The position numbers were made by a program, and so were the translations under genes. The notes beneath the pieces are model-generated. The model was not told the DNA's origin. It made no database searches and saw only the letters and a list, made by a program, of their open reading frames with translations. From Microbacterium yannicii PS01 (GTDB lineage Bacteria; Actinomycetota; Actinomycetes; Actinomycetales; Microbacteriaceae), in contig NZ_CAJF01000016.1 of NCBI RefSeq assembly GCF_000304335.1, forward strand, positions 1 through 64,000: a DNA stretch of 64,000 nucleotides, in the 5' to 3' direction. Positions 1 through 8,041 of the stretch are shown piece after piece (the stretch's first letter is position 1; every line of letters starts with the position of its first letter).

Positions 1-3
1 CCC

Positions 4-651
4 TCAGCCGCGCCCGCGACGGACCGGAACGGCGACGACGGCAAGCGCGACGCAGCCGAGCGCCGGGATGAGGAGGGGGAAGAGCATCCACGTGGCGACA
101 CCCACGAGCACCGCAGCCGCCGTGAGGTAGAGCGTGCCGACCGGGTCGGCGGTGAGGGCGGACGGGATGCCGCGGACCGCGGGCCGCCATCCGCGCTCCG
201 GCGTCCACGCGGCTGTGGCCGCGAGCAGCGCCACGGCACCGACCACGAGGCCGGCCCAGCCGAACACCGCGATCACGGGGCCGCCGGGGAGGAACCCGGA
301 GCTGGCGAGGTCGATGTCGAGCACCAGGATGAGCGCGGCGACAAGAGCGACGACGCCGACCACGAGTCCGCCGGGCAGCGCCTTGCGCCAGTCGTGCCAG
401 AACATCTTCGCGTGCGACGCCTCGGCGTTGACATAGCGCCGCAGGTGACGGATGCCGGCGGCCAGTGCGGCGGGAAGGGTGATGACCGCGATTCCGGCGG
501 CGGTGACGAGCAGTCCCGTCAGCAGCACTTCGCCGAACAGCGCGAAGGCGCCGGTCGCGCCCGGGAACCGCGCGGCGGGGCGCTCGTCGAGCACCGGGCC
601 GCTGCCCGAGGCGTCGGCGCGCTTCGCGGCGCGCAGTTCGCGGCGGCTCAC
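4..651 (-). CDS. DUF624 (YesL-like) integral membrane protein
   Basis: A 215-residue membrane protein with a basic, charged N-terminus (about 35 residues) and then four to five hydrophobic segments separated by an Arg/Trp-rich loop. Length, topology and position as last gene of a sugar ABC importer operon fit the YesL/DUF624 family, whose biochemical role is unknown but which habitually travels with carbohydrate importers. The start is GTG at 651, with a Shine-Dalgarno AAGGGAT that overlaps the stop of the permease ending at 656, so translation is probably coupled. The family call rests on context and topology; another small polytopic protein is possible. Confidence 0.7.
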   Translation of the reverse strand: MSRRELRAAKRADASGSGPVLDERPAARFPGATGAFALFGEVLLTGLLVTAAGIAVITLPAALAAGIRHLRRYVNAEASHAKMFWHDWRKALPGGLVVGVVALVAALILVLDIDLASSGFLPGGPVIAVFGWAGLVVGAVALLAATAAWTPERGWRPAVRGIPSALTADPVGTLYLTAAAVLVGVATWMLFPLLIPALGCVALAVVAVPVRRGRG

Positions 652-655
652 GGCG

Positions 656-1585
656 CTATCCCTTCAGGCCCTGGGTGGCGACGCCGTCGACGAGGAAGCG
701 CTGGAAGACCAGGAAGAACAGCAGGACCGGAAGCAGGGCGATGAACGACGCGGTGACGGTCGCGCCGTAGTCGCTGGTGGAGGTCTGGTCGTTGTAGAGG
801 CGCAGCGCGATCGGGAGGGGGTAGTTCTCGGGGCTGGTGAGGTACAGCAGCGGCCCGAGGAAGTCGTTCCAGGCCCAGATGAAGGCGAAGATCGAGCACG
901 TGATGAGCGCGGGCTTGATCAGCGGCAGGATGATCGACCAGAAGATGCGCAGGTGGCCGGCGCCGTCGATGCGGGCCGCCTCGTCCATGTCGCGGGGCAT
1001 CTGGCGGATGAACTGCACGAGCAGGAACACGAAGAACGCCTCGGTGGCGAGGAACTTCGGCAGCAGCAGCGGCCAGAACGTGTCGACCAGGTCGAGGGAG
1101 TTGAAGATGATGTACTGCGGGATGATCACGACGTGGAACGGCAGCAGCAGGGTGCCGATCATCGCCGCGAACAGGATGCCGAGTCCCTTGAAGTGGATCC
1201 GCGCGAAGGCGTAGGCGGCCAGGGCCGACGAGAGCACGGTGCCGATGACTGAGCCGACGGCGATGAGGAGGCTGTTGGCGAAGAAGCGCCACATCGGCAC
1301 GCCGGCGATGCCCTCCATCACCTTGACGTAATTGTCGATGGTCGGAGCGTTGGGGAGCAGGCCCGTGTTGGACCCGAACTCGCTGTTGGGCTTGAAGGTC
1401 GACATCAGAAGCCACACCAGCGGGTACAGCACGATCGCCGTGAGGGCGAGCAGCACGACGAACCAGATCACGGTCTGCCAGGTCTTGCGCTTCACCCGAC
1501 GGCGGGGCGAGGTCTTCGGGTCGGGGTCGACCTGATTCTCGGTGAGGGTGAGGGCGTTCTCGCCGAATGAGGATGTGGTGGTCAT
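656..1585 (-). CDS. Carbohydrate ABC transporter permease, MalG type
   Basis: A 309-residue inner-membrane permease. A short charged cytoplasmic N-terminus (about 35 residues) is followed by six hydrophobic segments. The cytoplasmic EAA loop that docks the ATPase is readable as MDEAARIDGAG followed by a hydrophobic run ending in LPLIKPAL. This is the second half of a CUT1-type sugar importer, pairing with the MalF-type permease upstream. The ATG at 1585 overlaps the upstream stop by 4 nt (ATGA), which fixes the start. Longer in-frame readings to 2425 run through the upstream permease gene and are not real. No ATPase gene is nearby; CUT1 systems in actinobacteria commonly share a global MsiK-type ATPase encoded elsewhere (inference). 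Confidence 0.95.
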   Translation of the reverse strand: MTTTSSFGENALTLTENQVDPDPKTSPRRRVKRKTWQTVIWFVVLLALTAIVLYPLVWLLMSTFKPNSEFGSNTGLLPNAPTIDNYVKVMEGIAGVPMWRFFANSLLIAVGSVIGTVLSSALAAYAFARIHFKGLGILFAAMIGTLLLPFHVVIIPQYIIFNSLDLVDTFWPLLLPKFLATEAFFVFLLVQFIRQMPRDMDEAARIDGAGHLRIFWSIILPLIKPALITCSIFAFIWAWNDFLGPLLYLTSPENYPLPIALRLYNDQTSTSDYGATVTASFIALLPVLLFFLVFQRFLVDGVATQGLKG

Positions 1586-2577
1586 CGGTTGTCTCCCGAG
1601 TAGTGCACCCAGGAGCGCTGCGTGCGGAAGAGGATGAAGGCGATGATGGCGACGACGACCAGCAGCACCCACGCGATCGCGGCGGCGTAGCCCATCTGCC
1701 CGTCGCTGAATCCCCGCTTGTAGAGGTAGAGGGTGATGAAGTTCGTCATGCCGGCCGGGCCGCCCGAGCCGTTGGAGATGATGTACGCCGACGCGAACAC
1801 CTGGAACGCGCCGATCAGGCCGAGCAGCAGGTTGAAGAAGATCACCGGCGAGAGCATCGGGATCGTGACCGCCCGGAACCGGTGCCAGGCGTTGGCGCCG
1901 TCCATCTCGACCGCCTCGTACAGCTCCTTCGGGATCTGCTTGAGGCCGGCGAGGAAGATCACCATGGTCGCGCCGAACTGCCACACCGCGAGGAGGATCA
2001 TCGCGGGCAGCACCAGATCGGGATTTCCGATCCAGCCGCCGAGATCGATGCCCAAGAAGCTGAGCGAGTTGTCGACGGGCCCGTCGTTGCCGAACATCGC
2101 GCGCCACACGATCGCGACGCTCACCGAGCCGCCGATCAGCGACGGGGCGTAGAACGCGGAGCGGAAGAAGCCGGCGCCGCGGTCGCGGTAGTTCAGCAGC
2201 ATCGCCACGCCCAGCGCGGCGGCCAGGGTGATCGGGGTGCCGACGAGCACGTAGATCAGAGTGATCTGCGCGGACTGCATGAAGTTCGGGTCGCTGGTGA
2301 ACATCCGGACGTAGTTGTCCAGCCCGATCCACCGCGGCGGGGAGAAGATGTTGTAGCTGGTGAACGACAGATACAGCGAGTACGCCATCGGGATCAGCGT
2401 GAGGCCGAAGAAGCCGATGAGCCACGGCACCAGGAACCCGTAGCCGGCGAGAGTCTCGCGGCGCTCGCGGCCCCGCGCCCCGGGGCGTTCGCGGTGCTCC
2501 GGACGGGACTTTCGGACCAGCGACCGACGCGAGGCCTTCTCGCCCGTGACGATCACTCGGGTGGCTGTGGTGCTCAC
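1582..2577 (-). CDS. Carbohydrate ABC transporter permease, MalF type
   Basis: A 331-residue permease with a strongly basic cytoplasmic N-terminus (residues 1-45), then a first membrane segment starting GYGFLVPWLIGFFGL and further segments making six in total. The EAA loop appears as YEAVEMDGANAWHRF. With the MalG-type partner it forms the membrane channel for a sugar or oligosaccharide importer. It lies 65 bp downstream of the lipoprotein binding protein, across a strong hairpin, and overlaps the next permease by 4 nt. The substrate cannot be read from the sequence; neighbouring hydrolase and oxidoreductase genes suggest a plant-derived saccharide or modified sugar. Confidence 0.95.
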   Translation of the reverse strand: MSTTATRVIVTGEKASRRSLVRKSRPEHRERPGARGRERRETLAGYGFLVPWLIGFFGLTLIPMAYSLYLSFTSYNIFSPPRWIGLDNYVRMFTSDPNFMQSAQITLIYVLVGTPITLAAALGVAMLLNYRDRGAGFFRSAFYAPSLIGGSVSVAIVWRAMFGNDGPVDNSLSFLGIDLGGWIGNPDLVLPAMILLAVWQFGATMVIFLAGLKQIPKELYEAVEMDGANAWHRFRAVTIPMLSPVIFFNLLLGLIGAFQVFASAYIISNGSGGPAGMTNFITLYLYKRGFSDGQMGYAAAIAWVLLVVVAIIAFILFRTQRSWVHYSGDNR

Positions 2578-2606
2578 AGGAACTCTCCGATGGTGATGAG
2601 GATGAT

Positions 2607-2635
2607 CCGGGCCCGGTCGGTGCGACCGGGCCCGG
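2607..2635 (-). terminator. Strong hairpin between binding-protein and permease genes
   Basis: Perfect 13-bp inverted repeat CCGGGCCCGGTCG / CGACCGGGCCCGG with a 3-nt loop, in the 65-bp gap between the binding-protein stop (2643) and the MalF start (2577). There is no T-run. In binding-protein-dependent operons such hairpins commonly stabilise the upstream message or attenuate read-through, so that more binding protein than permease is made. That role is inferred here; the hairpin itself is directly visible. Confidence 0.6.
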
Positions 2636-2642
2636 AGGGGAC

Positions 2643-3944
2643 TTACTGACCCAGGGCCACGTCCATCTCGGCGAAGAACTGCGAGACGGCTTCGTCGACC
2701 GTGACGGTGCCGAAGTTCAGTTCGGTGCCGAGCTGGCGGAACTTCTCCTCGAGCGAGCCGTAGCCGACGATCGGGACCGGCGGCGCGTCGCCCAGGCGGT
2801 CGGCGATCGATGCCTCATAGTCTGCGACCTGCTGGCTGAGCGGGTCGAGCTCCGCCGCCTCGAGGGCGGTCTCCGAGGCCGGCAGGCCGCGGTTGGTGCC
2901 GAAGATCTCACCCGACTGGGGCGAGTTGACCAGGAAGTTCACCAGGGTCGCTGCGGCCTCGGGATGCTCGGTCGAGGCCGAGATCGAGTGCAGCATCGAG
3001 GGCTTGAGGTACAGGTCCTTGGCACCCTCCTCGGTGATGGGGGGAGCGACGAGGTTCAGCTCGGTGTATCCCTCGCCGAGGTTGCCGAGGTAGCCCGAAC
3101 CGAAGTTGTCCCACGTGAGCTCGCTCGCGGTGATCGCGGTGTCGAACGGGCTGAGGGGGAACACTTCCTCCACTCGCTGCTGGGGGACGCCGATGCCGTC
3201 GCGGACATCCTGCCCCGACTCCCAGAACTCGGCGAGGCGCTCCTCGTCGAAGCCGGGGGTGCCGTCTTCGTTGAAGAGGTTGCCGCCCTCGGCGCGCAGC
3301 TGCAGCTCGAAGTTCTGGATGCGGCCGGTGAAGTCGCTGCCGCCCCAGACCGTGCCGCCCGAAGCGTCGGTGACCTCGCCCATCCACTCGGTGTAGTCGT
3401 CCCACGTGCCGCCCTCGAAGTTCTCGACGCCGGCCTGCTCGAGCAGCACCGGGTTCGTGAACAGGCCCCACGCGTTCGTCGACGTCGGGATGCCGGTGGT
3501 GGCGTCGTTGACCACGCCGATGCCGAGGATGTTCTCGGGCAGCGCGTCGGTCTCGATGATGTTGCCGAGGTACGGGTTCAGGTCGAGCAGAAGGCCGTTC
3601 TGCGAGTACTGACGCAGGTACGAGTAGTCGAACTGCATGACGTCGGGCAGGTTCTTGCCCGCCGCCTCGGTCTGGCGCTTCTCCCAGAACTCCGGGAAGC
3701 CGAGGAAGCTGGCGTTGACGGTGATGTTCGGGTATTCCTCGTTGAACGCGGCGATCGCCTCGTTGTAGAGCTCGGCGCGCACGTCGTTGCCCCAGAACGC
3801 GAGATCGAGCGAGACCTCTTCGTCGGGGTTGAACGTCGGCTCGGCGTCGGGGGCGCCGCCGCTGCCGCCGGCGCAGCCGGCCAGGGCCAGGGCGGCGCCG
3901 GTCGCGATCGCGACTGCCGCGGATGCCCGCTTCTTGCTGAACAT
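2643..3944 (-). CDS. Sugar ABC transporter substrate-binding lipoprotein (SBP1)
   Basis: A 433-residue extracellular binding protein. It begins with a lipoprotein signal peptide: basic MFSKKR, hydrophobic stretch, lipobox LAGC with the lipidated Cys at residue 24. The mature part has features of the MalE-like SBP_bac_1 fold, including NPDEEVSLDLAFWGND and a core with PDVMQFDYSYLRQY. The start is ATG 3944, preceded by AGAGGAC; an in-frame extension to 4085 crosses the promoter and operators and is rejected. It heads the operon with two permeases and the DUF624 gene. A paralogue (SBP2) lies immediately upstream at 4263-5570 and shares long stretches such as NDVRAELYNEAI and EKRQTEAAG. LacI-type operators at 4039-4080 suggest repression. 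Confidence 0.95.
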   Translation of the reverse strand: MFSKKRASAAVAIATGAALALAGCAGGSGGAPDAEPTFNPDEEVSLDLAFWGNDVRAELYNEAIAAFNEEYPNITVNASFLGFPEFWEKRQTEAAGKNLPDVMQFDYSYLRQYSQNGLLLDLNPYLGNIIETDALPENILGIGVVNDATTGIPTSTNAWGLFTNPVLLEQAGVENFEGGTWDDYTEWMGEVTDASGGTVWGGSDFTGRIQNFELQLRAEGGNLFNEDGTPGFDEERLAEFWESGQDVRDGIGVPQQRVEEVFPLSPFDTAITASELTWDNFGSGYLGNLGEGYTELNLVAPPITEEGAKDLYLKPSMLHSISASTEHPEAAATLVNFLVNSPQSGEIFGTNRGLPASETALEAAELDPLSQQVADYEASIADRLGDAPPVPIVGYGSLEEKFRQLGTELNFGTVTVDEAVSQFFAEMDVALGQ

Positions 3945-4038
3945 CTTTGTCCTCTCTTGAACGTCTGCGTCCGTGTGCCACGTGAGACGTTCGTCGTCCG
4001 ATGGTGCAGTGTGTGGGCGCCTCCTCGGGTGCAGATCT

Positions 4039-4080
4039 GGAAAGCGCTTGCCCGCAACGGTACCCGACGTAAAAACGTTT
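4039..4080. promoter_or_regulatory. Paired LacI-type operators upstream of SBP1
   Basis: Two palindromes lie in the 318-bp gap between SBP2 and SBP1: GGAAAGCGCTTGCC (4039-4052) and AAACGTTT (4073-4080, within AAAACGTTTCGC), with centres 31 bp apart, about three helical turns. The same pair of motifs recurs before the oxidoreductase starting at 7777, and a similar GGTAGGCGTTTACC lies before the LacI gene starting at 10938. The rest of this gap holds no convincing gene except possibly a 30-codon ORF (4164-4253). Binding by the 9928-10938 regulator is inferred from the shared motif. Confidence 0.55.
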
Positions 4081-4163
4081 CGCAAGGAGATTCCTCGATC
4101 CGTTTGAACGATTCAGTAACGACGGCCGCGGCTGGGGCACTCGTCGATTCGCTTCTCTGAACG

Positions 4164-4253
4164 TCAGCCGGCCTTCCAGAGGAGGATGCCGCCGCCGAAC
4201 CCCCTGCGGGGCGCCCGTTGACCTGCCGGTGCGGCCGGCGTACCCTCTGCCAC
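4164..4253 (-). other. Possible 30-codon small ORF after SBP2 (doubtful)
   Basis: A GTG-initiated ORF of 29-30 codons starting 9 nt beyond the SBP2 stop and ending FGGGILLWKAG. No Shine-Dalgarno is evident. Its end resembles the C-terminus FGGGILW of the small membrane protein at 63803-63994, and the nucleotides GGATGCCGCCGCCGAAC are shared. It may be a remnant or chance similarity, since GGATGCCG is a very common word in this genome. Confidence 0.15.
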
Positions 4254-4262
4254 CGAGCAGAC

Positions 4263-5570
4263 TCAGTTCTGCAGAGCGACGTCCATCTCGGCGAAAAGCC
4301 GCTCGACCGCGGCGTCCACGGTGATCGTGCCGAAGCCGATCTCCTGGCTGATCGTGCGGAACTCCTGCTCGATCTGGCCGTAGCCGACGATCGGAACCGG
4401 CGGCGCGTCGCCGAGGCGATCCGAGATCGACTCCTCGTACTCGAGCACCTGTGCGTTGATGCCGGTGATGTCTGCAGCTTCGAGCGCGGACGACGAGGCG
4501 GGAATTCCGCGGTTCGTGCCGAAGATCGCGCCCGCTTCAGGGCTGTTCGTCATGAAGTCGATGAACGCGGCGACCGCTTCGGGGTGATCGGTGGTCGCGG
4601 CTCCCGAGAGCAGCATGCCCGCCTTCTGGTAGAGGTCTTTCGCACCCTCCACCGTCACGGGAGGCGCGACGATCTCGAGCTCGGGGTAGGCCTCGCCGAG
4701 GTTGGCCAGGTAGCCTGCGCCCATCGTGTCCCAGGTGATCTCCGACACCTGCTCGGCGGCATCGAAAGCGGTCAGCGGCAGGAGCTCCTCCAAGCGCTTC
4801 TGCGGGGTCACGACGTCGTCCTCGATGAGCGGCACGCCGGTCGACCAGTATTCGGCGAGGTCTTCGCGCGTGAAGTTGGGCTCGCCGTCCTCGCTGAAGA
4901 GGTCCTCGCCCTTCGCGCGCTGCATGATCTCGAAGACCTGGATGGAGCTCGCGAAGTTCGCTCCGCCCCACGCCTGCCGTCCCGCGTCGGCAGCGGCGGC
5001 ACGCGCATCGACCAGCCACGCCTCGTAGTCGTCCCAGTCGCCGCCGGTGAAGGCCTCCATGCCGAGTTCCTCTTGCAGGCCCGGGTTCACGAACATCCCG
5101 AGCGCGTTGGTCGAGACCGGGATGCCGATCGTCGCGCCGTCCACGACGCCGTTCTGGAGCACGCCCGCAGCGATGGTGTCGGTCTGGATGACCGAGTCCA
5201 GGTACGGGTCGAGGTCGAGAAGAAGACCGTTCTGGGCGTACTGGCGCAGATAGTTGATGTCGGTCTGCATGACGTCGGGAAGGCCGCCGCCGGCGGCCTC
5301 GGTCTGCCGCTTCTCCCAGTACTCGGTCCAGCTGAGGAACGACGTGCGGACGGTGATGTTCGGGTGCTCCTCGGTGAAGGCGTCGATCGCCTCGTTGTAG
5401 AGCTCGGCGCGCACGTCGTTGCCCCAGTAGTTGAAATCGATCGTGACCTCTTCGTCGGGATCGAGGGTCGCCGCACTCTGAGGTGCTTGGACGCCCGCGC
5501 ACCCCGAGAGCGCGAGGGCGGCGAGGGCGACCGGAAGCGTCAGGCGCGAGAGTCGGTTCGAGCGGGTCAT
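4263..5570 (-). CDS. Second sugar ABC substrate-binding lipoprotein (SBP2), without own permeases
   Basis: A 435-residue lipoprotein: a signal peptide with basic N-terminus MTRSNRLSR and lipobox ALSGC with Cys at residue 24, then an SBP_bac_1-like mature domain. It is clearly a tandem paralogue of SBP1: NDVRAELYNEAI, EKRQTEAAG, GLLLDLDPYL and a C-terminal PPVPIVGYG are conserved in both. Unlike SBP1 it is followed by no permease genes of its own, so it probably delivers a related substrate to the same channel. It has its own promoter region with two AGTGAACGTTCACT-type operators 44-90 bp upstream, different from those of SBP1. It may belong to the regulon of the LacI protein encoded at 14125-15174. 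Confidence 0.93.
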   Translation of the reverse strand: MTRSNRLSRLTLPVALAALALSGCAGVQAPQSAATLDPDEEVTIDFNYWGNDVRAELYNEAIDAFTEEHPNITVRTSFLSWTEYWEKRQTEAAGGGLPDVMQTDINYLRQYAQNGLLLDLDPYLDSVIQTDTIAAGVLQNGVVDGATIGIPVSTNALGMFVNPGLQEELGMEAFTGGDWDDYEAWLVDARAAAADAGRQAWGGANFASSIQVFEIMQRAKGEDLFSEDGEPNFTREDLAEYWSTGVPLIEDDVVTPQKRLEELLPLTAFDAAEQVSEITWDTMGAGYLANLGEAYPELEIVAPPVTVEGAKDLYQKAGMLLSGAATTDHPEAVAAFIDFMTNSPEAGAIFGTNRGIPASSSALEAADITGINAQVLEYEESISDRLGDAPPVPIVGYGQIEQEFRTISQEIGFGTITVDAAVERLFAEMDVALQN

Positions 5571-5613
5571 CGGTTCCTCCTATGGCGCGGCGATGCGCGG
5601 TGGGCGGCGAGAA

Positions 5614-5660
5614 AGTGAACGTTCACTGTGGATACCCGAGAATAGTGAACGATCACTATT
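5614..5660. promoter_or_regulatory. Tandem AGTGAACGTTCACT operators upstream of SBP2
   Basis: A perfect 14-bp palindrome AGTGAACGTTCACT at 5614-5627 and a near copy, AATAGTGAACGATCACTATT, at 5641-5660 (8-bp perfect arms). The centres are 30 bp apart, on the same face of the helix, which suits cooperative repressor binding. The same motif (GTGAACGTTCACT) occurs at 14049-14061 between the second oxidoreductase and the divergent LacI gene, pointing to that LacI protein as the binder (inference). Confidence 0.65.
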
Positions 5661-5699
5661 TGGTCAAGCATTCGACGCTCGTCCCCTGGGCGAACGCGC

Positions 5700-6695
5700 T
5701 CAGCGCTCGCAGTGAAGCTCGTCGTGTTCGACCCGGAGTGCGGCGACGTGCACGGCGCTGCGACGATGCGCCAGGTCCGTCGTGTGCTCGAGCTCGCTTC
5801 CGTCCCACCACGGGTGCGAGAAGAAGAACAGCCGGCCCACCTCGTCTTCGACGAGAACGGCGCCATGGCGCCCGACCTGGATGCCCGCTGCTGGAGGACC
5901 GCTCTCGCCGAGGATGACGGCATCCGTCCCCCCTCGGCGTTCCCACGTGACCGCATCGGAGGAGCGGTACACCGCCATCCCTCGCCACTCGTCGGTGAGC
6001 ATCCACCACCAGCCGCCGAGCGCGAAGACGAACGGACCCTCGTGAGGGCGCCCGTCGATCGCGGTGCCGTCGAGCCGCCAGGTGCTGTCGAGATCGTGCG
6101 ACGAGGCGACACCCGTCACCGAGCCGGCGGCCTCGTCCTTGTACCAGAGCCGCCACCGGCCATCCGGGCAGCGGGCGACGGCGGCGTCGATCACACGGTC
6201 GCTGGCCAGAGCGAGTGCGCCCCGGCGTGACCAGGAGCGCAGGTCGTCCGAGGTGTACTCGACGATGCGGCGCTCGTGCCCCTCCCACCGCGCCGGCACC
6301 CCGTCGATCTCGGTCAGGTACATGCGCCAGTGCGTGCCGTCGTGAATGACCTCGGGTGCCCAATGCGTGCGGTCCACGAGCGCCGGCGGCATCCCTGGCC
6401 GCAGTGTCAGCCCGGACGCCTCGGGCTCGAGCGTGCCGGCGTAGCTCCACGCGTGGCCGTCGGCGCTTCGCGCCACGGCGATGCGCGAGCCATGCACCCA
6501 TGCCACGCCGGGGCCGGGGGAGGGGTGGGTCGCGCGTCGCTGCGTGTAGAACATCCACAAGCCGCCGTCGGGATCCCGCACGACCGTCGGATCCGTCGCT
6601 CCGTCGTAGACGGGGTCGCGGTAGACCTCCCGAGGCGCAGGGGCGTCGAGGTCGGGGTCGCCGCCGCCGGAGCTTTCCGGAAGACCGGCCCGCAT
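5700..6695 (-). CDS. GH43-like five-bladed beta-propeller glycosidase
   Basis: A 331-residue protein without signal peptide, so probably cytoplasmic. Features recall clan GH-F hydrolases: an N-terminal DGATDPTVVRDPDGGLW (candidate catalytic base Asp), a WAPEVIHDGTHWRMYL strand of the type seen in GH43, an IDAAVARCPDGRWRLWY segment (candidate pKa-modulating Asp) and HEGPFVF (candidate acid Glu). Family assignment within the propeller glycosidases (GH43 versus relatives) is uncertain. The ATG at 6695 overlaps the oxidoreductase stop by 1 nt (TGATG), so the pair is translationally coupled. It probably trims an imported plant saccharide before oxidation by its partner. Confidence 0.75.
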   Translation of the reverse strand: MRAGLPESSGGGDPDLDAPAPREVYRDPVYDGATDPTVVRDPDGGLWMFYTQRRATHPSPGPGVAWVHGSRIAVARSADGHAWSYAGTLEPEASGLTLRPGMPPALVDRTHWAPEVIHDGTHWRMYLTEIDGVPARWEGHERRIVEYTSDDLRSWSRRGALALASDRVIDAAVARCPDGRWRLWYKDEAAGSVTGVASSHDLDSTWRLDGTAIDGRPHEGPFVFALGGWWWMLTDEWRGMAVYRSSDAVTWERRGGTDAVILGESGPPAAGIQVGRHGAVLVEDEVGRLFFFSHPWWDGSELEHTTDLAHRRSAVHVAALRVEHDELHCER

Positions 6696-7777
6696 CACCG
6701 CCGGTCCGCGACCGGGCTGGCGAAGCTGCGGCGGTGCGTGGGGTGCGCGGCAAGGACGTCCGGTGTCACCACGGCGCCGCCGGCGGCGGCCGATGCGTAG
6801 ATCGCGGCGACCACCTCGAAGGACCGCGCCGGCTCCGTGACGATCGCCGGGACAGGAGCCCCGGCGCGGAGCGCATCGAACACCTCGCGGATGAGCGGCT
6901 CGTGACCGCTGCGCTCCTCGGTCTCGGGCAGCGCCCACTCGGCGGCCTCGGCCTCGTGACCCGGGGCCGGAGTGATCGACCAGTTCTCGTGGCCATGCCC
7001 GTAGAGATGCTCGACCGTGATCGTCGCGCGCTGGGTGTCGATGCGGATCGAGCTGATCTCCCGCGGCGACACCGCGCTCGTCACGACCGAGGCGACCGCG
7101 CCGTTCGCGAACGCGATCGTGGCGGTCGAGGCATCCTCGGTCTGCGTCTCGCGATCGAGGCGCCACAGCTGTGCCTGCACGCTCTCCCAGTCGCCGAGGA
7201 GATAGGCGAGCAGGTCGATCTGGTGGATGCCGTGACCCAGTGTCGTGCCGCCGCCCTCGGTCTCCCACTTCCCCCGCCACGGCACGGCGAAATAAGCCGG
7301 ATCGCGGTACCAGAGCGTCTGGCACTGGGCGATCAGCGGTCGCCCGAAGGCGCCGTCGTCGAGCAGCCTCTTCACGTGCGCGGCGGCGGTTCCGGTCCGC
7401 TGCTGGAACACGACGACGAGTTCGCGCTCAGCCTCGCGAGCGGCCGCGCGCATGTCGTCCAGCTCTTCCAGGCTCGGAGCCGGCGGCTTCTCGACGACGA
7501 CGTGGGCGCCGGCGCGCAGGGCGGCGATCGCCTGATCGCGGTGCGCGGCCGGGGGCGTGCAGACGTGCACGACATCCGGCCGTGCGGCGGCGAGCAGCCC
7601 GCCGAGGTCGTCGTAGACCTCTGCGGGTCCGTGCTTCTCGGCGAAGGCCGTCGCCGATTCCTGCGACAGGTCGGTGACCGCGACGAGCTGCGCGTGCGGG
7701 TACGCCGCGATCGCCGAGGCGTGGGCGTGCGCGATGGCGCCCGTGCCGACGATCGCGCAGCGGAGGGTGTCGGTCAT
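6695..7777 (-). CDS. Gfo/Idh/MocA family oxidoreductase (copy 1)
   Basis: A 360-residue NAD(P)-dependent sugar or inositol dehydrogenase-like protein. The N-terminal Rossmann motif is CAIVGTGAIAHAHA. The diagnostic EKP motif appears as VVEKPPAPS, and the C-terminal substrate domain holds the GHGIHQIDLL segment, with the His/Asp typical of the active site. The start is ATG 7777 with SD GAAGGGG. Its closest relative in the window is copy 2 at 12906-14027: EKPP, TLGHGIHQ versus TMGHGIHQ, VEHLYG. It is co-transcribed with the GH43-like gene downstream and carries LacI-type operators 51-76 bp upstream. The substrate is unknown. Confidence 0.92.
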   Translation of the reverse strand: MTDTLRCAIVGTGAIAHAHASAIAAYPHAQLVAVTDLSQESATAFAEKHGPAEVYDDLGGLLAAARPDVVHVCTPPAAHRDQAIAALRAGAHVVVEKPPAPSLEELDDMRAAAREAERELVVVFQQRTGTAAAHVKRLLDDGAFGRPLIAQCQTLWYRDPAYFAVPWRGKWETEGGGTTLGHGIHQIDLLAYLLGDWESVQAQLWRLDRETQTEDASTATIAFANGAVASVVTSAVSPREISSIRIDTQRATITVEHLYGHGHENWSITPAPGHEAEAAEWALPETEERSGHEPLIREVFDALRAGAPVPAIVTEPARSFEVVAAIYASAAAGGAVVTPDVLAAHPTHRRSFASPVADRR

Positions 7778-7827
7778 CTGAGCCCCTTCGATTCCGGATG
7801 CCGCGGCCCGCGGCATCCGCCAGCCTA

Positions 7828-7853
7828 AAACGTTTCGCTGGAAAGCGCTATCC
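7828..7853. promoter_or_regulatory. Paired LacI-type operators upstream of oxidoreductase copy 1
   Basis: AAACGTTT at 7828-7835 and GGAAAGCGCTATCC at 7840-7853, the latter almost perfectly palindromic. Centres are 15 bp apart. The same two motifs, spaced and ordered differently, lie before SBP1 (4039-4080). They probably link the hydrolase/dehydrogenase pair to the importer in one regulon; the binding protein is inferred to be the LacI regulator at 9928-10938. Confidence 0.55.
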
Positions 7854-7943
7854 CAGTCGGTTCGCTCGAATCGCTCGCGGCGGCGCGCCTCGCGACGAAG
7901 GCGCGCCGACGTGGGACCGCGGTCTTCCACCCACGCTGCGCGG

Positions 7944-8027
7944 ATCCGGAAACCGGACGCCGAGACCGTTCCCGGATCGCGGAGGCGCCTCGTCCCCGGA
8001 AGGGTGCGACGCCTCCGGTTTCCGGAT
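7944..8027. repeat. Long-range inverted repeat in the exporter/oxidoreductase gap
   Basis: Perfect 14-nt inverted repeat ATCCGGAAACCGGA (7944-7957) and TCCGGTTTCCGGAT (8014-8027), extendable to 16 of 17 bases, with a 56-nt loop that can fold further. It sits 14 bp beyond the stop of the ABC exporter gene, so it could end that transcript, although there is no T-run. Confidence 0.45.
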
Positions 8028-8041
8028 GGGGCGAGCCGGAG

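Noticed and set aside
656..2425. A 589-residue fused permease reading
   Set aside because: The part upstream of 1585 runs out of frame through the MalF-type gene; the true MalG start is the ATG overlapping the upstream stop.
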